A stretch of DNA of 64,000 nucleotides from Silene latifolia. Lineage: Eukaryota > Streptophyta > Magnoliopsida > Caryophyllales > Caryophyllaceae. The DNA is taken from positions 84,399,156-84,463,155 of the forward strand of contig NC_133532.1 in NCBI RefSeq assembly GCF_048544455.1. The letters are read 5' to 3'. The translations under genes were made by a program, and so were the position numbers. Under the pieces are notes generated by a model. The model ran no database searches, was not told the origin of the DNA, and saw only the letters and a program-made list of their open reading frames with translations. How positions within the stretch are numbered: the stretch's first letter is position 1; the number at the start of each line of letters is the position of its first letter. This document shows positions 32,402-43,612 of the stretch, piece by piece.

Positions 32402-33676
32402 TTAGGCATCCTTCTCCAGGGCATTCACCTCATCATCAATTGGTAGGATGAGGTATAAGCAGTCTAAGGTAGGCTCATCATCGGAGATAGCATGGATTCC
32501 CAAAGGGTTTGTCTTGTTGTTTGGTTTTTTTGGTGGGGGTAAATGCAATTCCTCTTTTTCGTTCATGTCCTGAATGACGTGTTTGAGCTTGAAACAGGTT
32601 TTCCTGTCATGACCTTTCCCTTGATGGTATTGGCAGTAGGCATTAGGACTCCAGAAACGGGACTTCTTGGCATCAGACGGATCCGGAGTAGGTCCGATCG
32701 CTTGTAATTTCCCTTGGTCCATAAGCCTTTTTAAGGCGCTTGCATAAGTTGACCCTAGGTTGGTGAACACTCTTTGAGGGTGCTCAACTCTTTTCGCGGT
32801 TGGTTCGAGGAGGTTGACCTCATCAATTTTGTTCGTTTGACCATAGGGGCGAGATCCGGTTGATGTGGATCCCTGATAGCCTCTACCGGTGGTTTTGGCT
32901 AGGACACCCTTTCGGAGGTCATCTTCGATGCGGGTTCCAAGGATTTGTAGATCCTGGAAAGTCTTGATATTTTGGTATCTCAGTAAGTTGGCATACACCG
33001 GGCGGAGATTGTTGACAAATTTTTCCACCAAAGTTGACTCGCTTGGCTTGCTGACCAACTGAGTGCTTACTCTCCTCCAACGGGTTAGGAATTCCGTGAA
33101 TCCCTCCTTATCATTTTAAGTGAGGACCTCCAGAGTACGGGTGTTGGCCTGAATCTCGACATTGTCGGCATATTGCTTAGCAAATTCAACTGCGACCTCA
33201 TCCCAGGTGGTACGGTTCTTCGGGTCAAGGGAGTAGAACCATTGGCGAGGGATCGGTTCCAGGGATGATGGAAAGATCCGGGTGAAGAGTTTCTGTTTGA
33301 CCCCCTTTATGGCCATATAGTCTTTGAAGGCTCGGATGTGATTGAGTGGGTCCTCCACTCCCTTGAACTTGGGTACATCAGTCAAGGTAAAGTTGTCGGG
33401 TAGTTGATCCCCAACGGGTTCAAATCTTCGGTTGTTTTCGAGGTGGATGTTGTTACCCCGGGCTAGGAGTTGTTCTTCCAAGAGTTTGAGCCTTTTCTCA
33501 GTTTCAGTCAAAGGCGGAGTGTTGTGTTCTCCAGTTTTCTTGTTTTCCAGGGTGTCGATACGGGTCTCGACACGGTCCAGGGTAACCTTAAGAGAAGTGA
33601 GCAGGCTGGCTAGCTGGGCAGTTGTGACATCTCTGTTGTTGTCGTTGTTATTGGACGAAGTTGAAGACGGGGCCAT
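32402..33676 (-). pseudogene. gag of Tat element T
   Basis: It starts MAPSSTSSNNNDNNRDV with a predicted coiled region (KVTLDRVETRIDTLENKK). The capsid signature follows: DVPKFKGVEDPLNHIRAFKD, then ARQWF-like PRQWFYSLDPKNRTTWDE. An in-frame TAA at about 33115 interrupts it, then FVNNLRPVYANLLRYQNIKT and a variant zinc knuckle CQYHQGKGHDRKTC. About 424 codons in total. Confidence 0.85.
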
Positions 33677-35123
33677 GGTTCTGAGGCAGAAAAACTGCTC
33701 GCATTACATCTCAATCCGACACGGTTCAAAGACTGAACGTAGACAACACAAATGACGGGACAAAGATCAGACTCAACAAGACGAGGATGACCGTGTGTGG
33801 TACCTCGGTGCTGACTCGATTTATGACGTGACGGTGTTGACCGAACTTTGACTCGCATCCAACGTAATGGCGTGACGCCGTTGGACAAGTCTCGTGGTGA
33901 GACGACTCATAAGTAAAGACCCATAAGTACGTTTGCTCTGACTCGATAGACACGAGGCAGAATTGGAATAGTGGACTGAAGTTTTCGAAAATAGAGATTT
34001 TCAAATAGATTCGTTTGTCGCTTTATGGACAGCTTCCGAAGAATAGGGATCTCCGCAAGTCGGTCAGTTGAAGGGTTGTCTTACGTTTGTTTTCAAAAGA
34101 CGGTTTGAGCTTGAGTCGGCTCGGAAAACAATGTACTGTTTCCAGAGACGGTTTTTGAAATTCAAAATTGTATGTTTTGAAAATCGAGTTTTGAAATGTT
34201 TGAAAAGGTCTCGGGGACGATGTATGGTCCTCGGGATCTTGAAAATGTTTCGAGAAAGGGGTGTGTGCCTTACTCGGGTTTTGAAAGAGCCATTGTCGGC
34301 GCGAGACGGGTTAAAATCCGTGTCTTGACACGGCGATTACAACGGCGTAAAAAGGTGTTTTGAAATGGTTTTAGAAAACCAGGTTTGAAAATCGTCATTA
34401 CGACGGCCTAGAAAGGCGTGTTGAAATGGTTGTAGACAACCGAGTTTGAAAATCGCCATTACGGCGGCCTAGAAAGGCGTATTGAGACGGTTGTAGAAAA
34501 CCGAGTTTGAAAATCGTCATTACGACGGTCTAGAAAGGCGTGTTGAAATGGTTGTAGAAAACCGAGTTTGAAAATTGCCATTACGACGGCCTAGAAAGGC
34601 GTGTTGTTTAAAATGCAACGGTCGGCGAAAGACCGAGGTTTGAAACGGCCATTATAACGGCGCAAAAAGGTTTTTTTGAAAGTTTGAAAATGACACGGAA
34701 GGACTTTGATCACATAACATATAAGCACTCGCAGTTTCATTATATTATGCATAATGCTGACACGGGTTTTGGCTTAAAAGGGTGGGTTACACACCAAGAA
34801 ATCAAACCCCGATTTTCGAGAGGGATACCAATCCAAACAAAATGTGTAAGGAGGGTGCCCTAGCCTCGTGCTCGAAGGTGATAAAAGCTCTTTGACGAAA
34901 CAGAAATGTGTATCGTCTACGGTATGCTTGACTCAATCAGGATTCAAAATGCGGGAATGAGAAAACTCACGCCGACGAGACGAGCCAATTGGTCAAAAAG
35001 GGTTAGGTTGTGGGCTCGGACAAGGAACCTGACCATGACCGTAATATCAATTAATGCATTTCAACCAAGACCTTGTTCGAGTCTCACCATCTAGGGATCA
35101 CAAAGACATAAGTGTCATAGTTC
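33677..35123 (-). other. 5' leader of T between PBS and gag
   Basis: A long leader of about 1.45 kb, common in Tat elements. It holds the 61-bp tandem repeats listed separately. The short ORFs in it are not supported. G-rich and CG-rich words such as CGTCATTACGACG give local hairpins. Confidence 0.6.
34330..34680. repeat. 61-bp tandem repeat in T leader, about 5.5 copies
   Basis: Copies start near 34330, 34391, 34452, 34513 and 34574, with a degenerate copy after 34630. Each has an inverted repeat, CGTCATTACGACG or CGCCATTACGGCG. In several copies both arms changed together (CGTC/GACG versus CGCC/GGCG), suggesting that pairing matters or that whole units were copied. Confidence 0.8.
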
Positions 35124-35142
35124 TCCCCAGCGGAGTCGCCAA
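35124..35142 (-). promoter_or_regulatory. Primer-binding site of T (tRNA-Arg type)
   Basis: On the minus strand TTGGCGACTCCGCTGGGGA lies two bases after the LTR end (...CGTCCACA). This matches the PBS known for Ogre/Tat elements, complementary to a tRNA-Arg 3' end (from memory). Confidence 0.75.
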
Positions 35143-35144
35143 TC

Positions 35145-36146
35145 TGTGGACGTGGGCCCACCTGCGATGCCCAGCCGATCTGTGGACGTGGCAGCGGTCT
35201 TTTTGAAAGCCACGCTCGGCGGCGTAAGAATGCTTTCAACCGGATCGTTTTAGATCGGTCGGTTTCGCCTCGGAAAGTGTCTCGAAACGATGCAAGAGAT
35301 GTTCGGAGTCGCCACCAAGCATTCGAATCCACTTTATACCTAGGTCAATTAAGGCAAAAAGCGGTGTTTGACATAGGTACTAAAGATAAAGAATCGTCCC
35401 TCTTTAGCATCCTATCTCTAGAATGACTCTCGTACGCCCTGGATAAGGTCGTCCACTATCAAAAGTTTCTAAGTAAGAGGTGAAGGTACGTATTGGGAAG
35501 CCCTTTAATCAGACACCCAATCCCGCCCGCGGTAGCGGCCTCTACTGATTGATCTTGGTTGGTTAAATGAAAAATTGATAAAACGGGTAAATGCATGAAT
35601 GCGTATCCACAGTTTGAACCTAACATATGAGCTTTCTAAGTCGGTTTGTTTAATCCAAGTATCAAGCATAATATGTCAAGTTGGATTTATTGTTTATTTG
35701 CATGCAAGACAGAAATTAAACATCCATTTACCGAATTAGGTTTATGGTGCATTACGTGATCCATTTATCTTAGTAAGGCATTTTGCAAATATAATGTTGA
35801 ATGAGCAGATTCGTCATCTGATCCGTCCTGTATTCGGGTTAACGGAAGTCGGGATCATCCCGCACAAATGCTGGAAGGGGAACAGACCCTGCATCAAGCA
35901 GCCATAAGAGGCGCGAGCCTGCTTGCGATGCAAAGGGGTCTCCCTGGTTTGAAAAAAGAAAAATAAGTGGCCTGTTTAGGCGCGAGTCAACAGACGATGG
36001 AAAACGTCTTCTGACCATTAAAAAAGGTTTGTAAAATGTATTGAAAAATGGGTGTTTAAACCCGTCTTGATTTGAAAAGACCATTTAGGCTGCTTTTGTG
36101 TTGATTTGAAGAACGAGACTTGAATAATCATCATTGTCTTAACAAT
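35145..36146 (-). repeat. 5' LTR of T, U5-side part (left of element C)
   Basis: The LTR's 3' end on the minus strand (...CCACGTCCACA) is at 35145. It is cut at 36142-36146 (ACAAT) by element C. Two AGGCGCGAGCC/TC modules lie at 35909-35919 and 35978-35988. The two LTR parts total about 2476 bp. The end word ATCTGTGGACGTGG occurs twice (35142 and about 35194). Confidence 0.75.
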
Positions 36147-37098
36147 TGGTATGGTTTAAACTCGTCGCCAAAAGCTACCAACCAAAACAATATTTATAAC
36201 TTCACAAACTACTCTTAGCAAAGAGGCAAGTAAAGGTCGGATCCCAAGGGACGGGTATTGATGTAGGATTCTCAATTGCAAATGGTTGTGTCTTAGGGTG
36301 TCACAATTTGGGCTGAGATGAATTTGGTCTAAACTAATTAGCAAGGTAATTAAAAGGAGATGTAAACAATTGATAAAAAACACTAGGGTGTCATGGGTTC
36401 ATAGGGGATTCATGGGAATTGATCATACAAACATGTTCTCAATTATATGCAAGCACTTATTGTTGTGATGGGACCGAGTTGGTGTATAAGCTTACAATCC
36501 CTAGGAAGGTTTGGGTCCCGAAGCCTAATCGATTAGATTGTACAACACCTACAAGTCGACTTAATCCTTCCTATTCAACTATATGCATCGTCTAATGAGG
36601 CTCGAGTTGGTTTATATGCTTACAAGCCTCATTGAAAAGATAGGTGATGGATAAAAAAAATGCAAAGATTCATAGGCTCGCATTTCATCAAATATAACAT
36701 GTGCATAAGTTGAAATCACAATAAGCAAGCAAATAAATTATGAAAACATATTAGATTAAGCATGAATCATTCCCCATGTTCGTTTCCCCGAATTCCCCAT
36801 TAACCCTAGCTAGGAGACCACTCACTCATTACCAAGTTCAAGATGCTAATAAGATTGTCAATCAAACTAACAAAGCTAAACATGATGAATAAATGAAAGT
36901 AATTAACAATAATTAAACAAGGGTAAAAGGAATTATACCTATGAAGATGATTCCAAATAATAATGCAAAGAATAATAGAAGTACTTGATGATTGATGGAA
37001 GGTTGTCAATATCCCAAATAAACCCAAATAATCTTCTAATTACCCAAAATAAATGAAGAATAATAGAGAAATTAAGAAGAGATTAAGATATGATTAAT

Positions 37099-37305
37099 TT
37101 TTTTTTTTTTTGGTGACGAGGGGTTGAATCCCCCCGGGCACATGCAATACCCTGCAAACCACGTGTGCCATGTAAGACATCCTTTAGGATGACAGGTAAC
37201 CGCAGCACTCCCGTGTAGGGAGTCGAACCCGGGACCTCTCAATTCGTTGCCATTGCAACGCTTTGAGGCACTCCCGCACTCCACTACACTCAAGCCACTG
37301 AACCA
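37099..37305 (-). mobile_element. tRNA-derived SINE, head-to-head with a LINE
   Basis: On the minus strand, a pol III box A, TGGTTCAGTGG (37295-37305), and box B, GGTTCGACTCC (37219-37229), head a body of about 200 bp ending in a run of A (T run 37099-37111 on plus). The A tail abuts the left TSD. The box spacing of about 65 bp is wider than in a tRNA. Its 5' end overlaps the LINE start by GAACCA. Confidence 0.75.
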
Positions 37306-38177
37306 AGGAGGAAGGGGGCCTGGGATTACAGGATATGGAGATGTGGAATAAAGCTCTAGTTGGGAGACTAGTGGACTGGATTTATGAAGGAAGGGACCCT
37401 GTTTGGGTCAAGTGGGTGGAATGTAATCATCTGCGAGGAAGGTCTTGGTCTGAATATGAGCCTAGCACTAATACTAGTTGGGTGTGGAGGCGTGTATGCA
37501 GGGTCAAAACTGAACTAGCAGCTGGTTATTTGAATGGCAAATGGCATGATCAACCTGATGGTTACTCTCCTGCAGGCTGTTACAGATGGTTAAGAGGGGT
37601 GCAGACTAAGGTTGGTTGGCATTCTGTGATTTGGAATCCCTGGAACACGCCTAAGCATAGCTTCCTGGGGTGGATATGGGTTCATGATGCTCTGAAAACA
37701 AAAAGTAAGCTTTTGCAGTTTGGTGTTACAGATGATGCTGATTGTATGTTGTGTGGGCTAGGTATCGAAACTCAGGAGCACTTGTTTTTTGACTGTCCTT
37801 ATAGCAGAAGAGTTATCCATGCTATAAATCAGGTGATGGGAGGAATTCTAGCTACTCATGATATGCTGGAAAGGAGTATGCAGCATCCTGGTTCTCAAGT
37901 CCAGAAAAGAGTATTGTATGCTTTGCTTGTGTGTTTGGTCTATCAGATATGGCAGCAAAGGAATAGATACAGGGTGGATATGCAAGTGCTCAGACCTGAG
38001 AAGCTTAGTTCTCTGATTATGCAGGAGATTAGAGCAAGAATAAGGAGTAGGGATTTAACGTTGGTGAAACAAGATGATGTTGATTGGTTACATAGCTTGA
38101 ATTTATTGTAATATCCCACATGACTCTTGTACTTTGATATCCTATTATTAATATACACATACATTTTACCAAAAAAA
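37300..38177 (+). mobile_element. 5'-truncated L1-type LINE (copy 1) with ORF2 C-terminus
   Basis: An open segment to 38111 encodes the end of ORF2: GLGLQDMEMWNKALVGRLVDW, then a zf-RVT domain (CMLCGLGIETQEHLFFDC). The 3' UTR ends with an A run before the right TSD. It is nearly identical to the end of the LINE at 58629-63231, and lacks that copy's stop in the VDWI region. The TSD AAGATATGATTAAT (37085-37098 and 38178-38191) encloses both SINE and LINE. Confidence 0.9.
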
Positions 38178-38317
38178 AAGATATGATTAATATTGATAAA
38201 TTGTATTACAACTAATTTGAGAGTAATTAAAAGATGATTAAGAATGGATTAAGATATAACTAAGAGAGCATTAAGAATTGATTAAGAGATGATGCTAATC
38301 TAGGTAGTACAAAGGGG

Positions 38318-38612
38318 TATTTATACTAAAGATTAGGTACAAAGATTAGGGTTACTAAGGGCTTAAATGACTATTAAGACCCTAAGAAAAGTTGAGGAAA
38401 TGCTCCTCTCGAAGAAAATGAGCATATTCGCGTGCTAGTCCTGCCACGATCCTTGCGTCTTGAGGTAAGGCATGGGCTCTCTGACTTAGGATCCGCTCGG
38501 ATCCAAGGGAAGACGCTCGGATCATCATGCTGCAAGCCGCTCGTCTTGGCCACAAGACGCCCGAATCATGCTGCTGGGAGACGCCCGGATCGTGCCTGGT
38601 CCGCTCGGATTC
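38318..38612 (-). promoter_or_regulatory. U3 motif cluster and TATA box, 3' LTR of C
   Basis: Six CG-rich motif copies lie at 38489-38612 (plus view GGATCCGCTCGGATCC, AGACGCTCGGATC, GCCGCTCGTCTT, AGACGCCCGAATC and others). TATAAATA on minus is at 38318-38325, about 165 bp downstream in transcription direction. The same arrangement occurs in the 5' LTR. Confidence 0.55.
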
Positions 38613-38948
38613 CTAGGCAGACAGCTTCTCTTCTTTTCCTCCTTTACAATCCGCAAGGATCATCTCGGGGAAGCAAGGATCCTTTCATCATTGTCCTTTT
38701 CACTTTATTATCTACTTAGGCCTCTAGTGTTGGTCTTCTCTGTGATGCTTGGTCATTAGATGCGATCCATTTAGCTCCATTTCGCCATGTAAATGCAAGA
38801 TTAGCCATCCTTTCCTACCAAGGAGACAAAACCTCAAAGAATATGCAAAACGGGAAACTAAAGATAGTAAATGACCTAATTTTGCACTATAAAGCATGAG
38901 AACGAGGTTAATTCAGGGACTAAATGTGCTCAAGTATGAGTCACATCA

Positions 38949-38984
38949 AACATCCCCAGACCGAACCTTTGCTCGTCCCGAGTA
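38949..38984 (-). promoter_or_regulatory. Polypurine tract and conserved pre-LTR block (C)
   Basis: On minus: TACTCGGGACGAGCAAAGG, then GGTCTGGGGATGTT, directly before the 3' LTR (TGATGTG). It corresponds base for base to the block of element A with about three changes. Confidence 0.65.
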
Positions 38985-41040
38985 AAGAGGTGACTACAAC
39001 TAGGACCTTTATTTAAACTAACCTACTAATATAACCAATATGAGACAATTAGCGGGTCTCACTCCGCCTCTTCAACTCACAACAAGACAACCATGAGGTA
39101 GGATGCCTTCTTGCAAGGCAAGGTGGGGCTTGCCAAAATGGCGATACATCCAAACATTAAGCACACAAAAGAAAGTAATGGATGCATCTACAAAAATGAA
39201 TAGCCACTTTTCTCATCTAAGTGGCGGAAATTATTTACAAGGGAAACAATCTAAGGGTACACACTCCATTATAGATACGGTTTCTTCAAGTTACTAAGCC
39301 TAGGAGGATACCAATAAATCACCTCCAATTTGTGTCAAGCTAGGGTACCTTTATCCTCAATCGTTAAATGCTTTCGTCAAGAGTAGACTCCTTATGGTGT
39401 TAGAAATACTGGAGGATCGCGGAATTCCCCTTCTTGCCTAGACAAGAAGAAGGGCCGTCCCTTCTCCACCATGCATAAAAGTGGGTTCAATGGATAAAGG
39501 GATCAATATGTATTTGAGTTTCATATGGGAGTTTGCTTTTGTTATTGTTTTCCCCCCCAATTTCTTGTGGCATTTGATATTTGAGAACAATTTCTTTTTG
39601 CCATTTCTTTGATGTTTGGCATTTTAATACTTGACAATTTTTAACTTTTCGCATTTTCTTTTGAACATTTTCAAAGTCACCCCAATTAGTAACGAGGGTG
39701 CCTTTTATTTGAAGCATAGGAGTTCTTATTTTTGTACTCCTTTTTTCTTTGATGAAAATTGCAAACTTTTTCATTTCTTTTCATTGCTTGAACTCAAATT
39801 TGAAAATTTTTGTGCCCATTCCCTTTTGTTGACAAAACGTGGTAGAATGTGGAAGATGGTTGCATGGCTTCAAAGGTCACCTTGGAATAAACGGTAGCCA
39901 AGAAGTTATCACACATCAAGGTACTCTTGACTAGGCCTTAATCCATGGGCCAAAGGATACTAGTATGACACATCCTAGGGTGTTTTAGAAGCATTCTAAT
40001 GAGCAAAGTCTTAGGAAGAGAAAGTATCTACAAGGGCCTTATATACACTTGTCAAGTTTCCCAAATAGATGTTTTCACAAAATTTTCTCTAAAATGCAAC
40101 TATATGCCATGATGCAATTAACATTTATACAACCTAATGCATATGTTTCTACCAACTAGTATGCCAAATAAGCTAAATGCAATTCCTACAATCACATTGG
40201 TGAATACCGCATCAATCAAAATAAAGCCACATAGTCATTAACATAAAGAGGAAAAAGGGGATTGGAAAGATCATACCATGCGGTCTTCATGATCCTCATG
40301 TCTCAGATGTGGCATAGTCGATCAATGTGAAAAAGGATAGACAAACAAACAAACAAACAAATATATACAAAATATACAATTCTACACTATAAAGGAATGA
40401 ACATGTTTTTGGTTTTTTGAAATTTTTAAATTTTTATAGGTTTTTGTTTATGAAATAAAAGGACATGTTTTTGTATTTTTCAAAAATTTTCAATTTTTAT
40501 CATTTTTGTTTTAAAAGTCAAATTGGAATTTCCCATCCCCACACTAGTATGGGCATCGTCCTCAATGGCCAATACGATAGGAAATTAAGCAAGCTAATAT
40601 GAGAATGCATGATTTCTACACTAAATGCAAACTACATGACATATAAACAAGTGATTCATTCTATACTAAACTATATGATGAATGAATTTATTGGTTAGAG
40701 AGCACAATTTGAATTGACTCCCAATACTTGTGCTTGAACTTCCCCAAACCAAGTAAGACACTATTGCTAGTGTAAAAATGGGGGAGTTCATGCACAAAAA
40801 TGCAATGCATGAAATTAATTTGTCATTTTGGATTTTTAAAGTGGGAACAATATAAGACACCTCAATGGAACCGAGGTGAGAGTCCTCTAAGTGTTTCTAG
40901 GACTCAAAACCAATGATCAAGATTAAAAATTAGAAATAAGAGACATAAACAAAGCTAAGAGGAGGTGTAGGAAACTCACAATGGATTGTGGCATCCTCCA
41001 AAAGCATATCAAACCTCAATTGTCGCTCATTGCGACATCC
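38985..41040 (-). other. Element C 3' untranslated region
   Basis: About 2 kb without a gene, homologous to 379-2407 of element A. It holds a short (AAAC)n tract at about 40340 and AT-rich stretches. Nothing further is recognised. Confidence 0.55.
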
Positions 41041-42613
41041 TCATCACTATCATCATCATCATCATCATCATCATCATCTACCTCCATGAACCCGGAGGCT
41101 TCACCATAATCTTCATCACTTAAGCTTTCCATTTCTTCCTCTTCTTCCTCACGGCAAGAGTAGCTACCTTACCCGCTCTCAACAACAATCTCCTTCCCCT
41201 TAGCAACTTCACCATCCAAGTTGGCATCTCTAGGAGCATTTGGGAAGAATACCTCCCTATCCGTACAACTAGGCAAAGGACATGTAGGATCGTGGAGTCC
41301 TTGCCTAGCTTGATGAAGGAGGGGCGGATATTGAGCTCGGTAGGTATTGACTCGGTTTTCATAAGCTTGCTTATGCATATGTTGCAATAATTGAGTCAAG
41401 TAGTCTTTGCCTACCTCAACATTTGTGCCACTTGGTGTGAATTCTTTATAGTCAATTGGATAGGGTGGAGTCACAATAGAGGAGGAGGAGGGCTTGGCAT
41501 TTGATTCCCTATGTTGTCTCATGATCATCTCGGCTTCATCGGAAACGGGAAGTAGGTAGCTTGGACTTCGGGCATTGATGCGGCAAATCTTGCTTGGCAA
41601 GATGAAGGACTTAGCTTCTTTAGTGAGCCACTCAAATTTTTTGTCAAGATTATCATTCTTGAGCCAATGGAACTTGTTGATCATAGTGGCTAAATCAAGA
41701 AGGTTGCCACCTGTAACCGGTTTGTATGTCTTGTCTTTGTTAAAATCCGGGATGAAGTGTTTGGCTAACCATGTTACTAAGCCTTCATTAACAATAAAAG
41801 CCACCCCATCTTTCCCATGGTCAATTCCAAGCCACCGATCAATTAAGAGTTGAAGTATGTTGTATTCCTTGGTGAACTTTTTGTTGACATTCATGGTGGA
41901 TTCTAGGTAGATAAAGTCGAGCTCGGTGAAATGATTGGTGCCCTTTCTCGCAATTAAAGTGTTGCTCACAACCTTATGCCACATTCTTATGTCCGGATGG
42001 TGGACATAAAGAACATGACACTCATGGAAGGACTCAAATTTTCTCCCGGTGATTGCTTTCCATAGAGGTGTGGGATCATATTTCAAGGGCTTTTCACATA
42101 ATGAGAATGCTCTTCAAGACCAAACAATTTGCCAAACTCACTTATCGATATTCGTCTATCCACATTTTCAAGGCGGAATTCAATATTTTTCCGAGTCTCT
42201 ACCTTAGTCACCCTCAAAGAGCTTATAAATTCCATGGTAAGGGAGGGGTAGGTTAATTCTTGCATGTCAAAGAGTGTGTTCAACTTCATAGACTCGAAAA
42301 AATTCTTGGTCCTTTCAAGCACACCCAACTTATCTAAGGCATCATGGCATATGAATTTGGTAGGCAAAATAGTTTTTCTAGCAAGGGATACAAATGCTTT
42401 CCTATGAGAATCGTTTATGAAATTTACCTCCGGATAATCTTGTAATTGTTCAATGACCGGAGTAGGAGTAGCTTCCACCATAGGAGTAGCGATTTCTTGA
42501 ATTTCCACCCTTTCTTGATGCACTACCATAGCCTTTGAGGCTAAAAGAGCTTGTTGCCTTTTGGAAAGATTGGAGGTTGTGGGTGCCTTGCTTCCACCTT
42601 TTATTCTTGCCAT
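41041..42613 (-). pseudogene. Athila-type extra ORF of element C
   Basis: It starts MARIKGGSKAPTTSNLSKRQ (42613). A conserved core follows (DYPEVNFINDSHRKAF, KLGVLERTKNFFESMKLNTL, ENVDRRISISEFGKLFGLEE). One frameshift near 42088 is followed by KYDPTPLWKAITGRKFESFH up to NLDGEVAKGKEIVVESG. A TAA at about 41168 is followed in frame by a Glu run, SLSDEDYGEASGFMEV and a run of ten Asp from a GAT microsatellite, then SDEDVAMSDN. It matches the Athila ORF-1 family. Extra ORFs in A, B and C all end in an acidic tail. Function is unknown; a nuclear or nucleic-acid role is not shown. Confidence 0.75.
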
Positions 42614-42957
42614 GTCTTCTCCTTTTTCAAGATTGTATCAACAAAACAAAGCTTTGCTTGAACGCTTCTAGTCTCCTCAAGCTTCAATTAATCCTAATCG
42701 ATTTTGCGGTTTTCGAATTTTGCCTTGAAACCCTAGAAAATCGATTTAATTTTTGAGGATTTTGGTGTTTGGTTGGTGTTTTGTTGATGAAGGAGTAATT
42801 TGATTATGATTTTAGGAAGTTTGGGTTTGATTTTGGTGAATTTGGTTGAGGATTTTGAGTTTTGTTGATGAGGGGATTGAGGGTTTTGAGGGAGAAAGGG
42901 TGTGTGTTTGTGTTTGAATAAGATAGAAATGATTTGGGGAAGGAGGTTTTAATCCTG

Positions 42958-43271
42958 TGTTATAGCATTCAGTAGCAGGAGACGGGCGGATTTCTATGAA
43001 GACGGGCAGATTTCTGCAGGAGACGAGCGTCTTCACCTGGGGACGCTCGGATTTATAGACAGTGTGGACTCATAATTTTTGCACAGGCCAAGAAACACAG
43101 ATTGCTCTTGAGACGAGCGGATTCCAGCTGAGACGGGCATCTTGTCTGTAATCTGCCCAGATTCTTAAACAGTCCCAGTTTTTCCAATGTCAGCACTCTC
43201 AAGACGAGCGTCTTACAGCCAGGACGCTCGGATGTCTCCCAAGACGAGCGGATTCCCTCTGGGACGGTCGG
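42958..43271 (-). promoter_or_regulatory. Internal GACGAGCGGAT cluster upstream of C extra ORF
   Basis: About eleven copies of GACGRGCGGAT and inverted forms lie between 42981 and 43271. CTATAACAC follows on the minus strand at about 42957-42965. The extra ORF ATG follows about 350 bp later. The layout is parallel to element B at 4512-4715, with a different motif but the same TATA-like word. Confidence 0.5.
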
Positions 43272-43612
43272 ATCTCTTCCTGCACCTACGAGTTCAGGTC
43301 CACCCGTGGGGATCTTTATTTCCCATATCATTCTTTCTTCATTCCTTTGTTCATCATTGTGGGTGCACTATGAAGGCTCGGTTAGCCTAGGCAATTGCTA
43401 TCCCTACACTAAAGCAAACACTACACATCAAAGCATATTAAAATACCTCCCTAACTTTCTCTCATAATGAAAATCTTGATCAAAGTATGAAATTGCAAAT
43501 CCAAAATTGACAAAAATGCAATATAAGAAACAAAATGCAAGTTAAGGGTTAGAATATTTACAAATGGTGGTTTAGGGAGAACTCCACCAAACTCTCACTC
43601 TTGAATGAGATG

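Larger units (their letters stand above)
36147..38948 (-). repeat. 3' LTR of element C (interrupted)
   Basis: It pairs with the 5' LTR at 45730-47464. Its 2802 bp minus the SINE/LINE insertion gives the 1.7 kb of the partner. It lacks a 29-bp stretch present at about 45930, flanked by CAAG repeats. Plus-strand view: it starts TGGTATGG and ends CACATCA. Confidence 0.9.

Noticed and set aside
37219..37305. Possible tRNA gene from boxes A and B
   Set aside because: Box spacing is too wide and no cloverleaf forms. Length, A tail and insertion context fit a SINE.
37335..38111. A 258-aa ORF that could pass for a host gene
   Set aside because: It is the C-terminal zf-RVT part of a LINE, nearly identical to 58697-59450, with an A tail and TSD.
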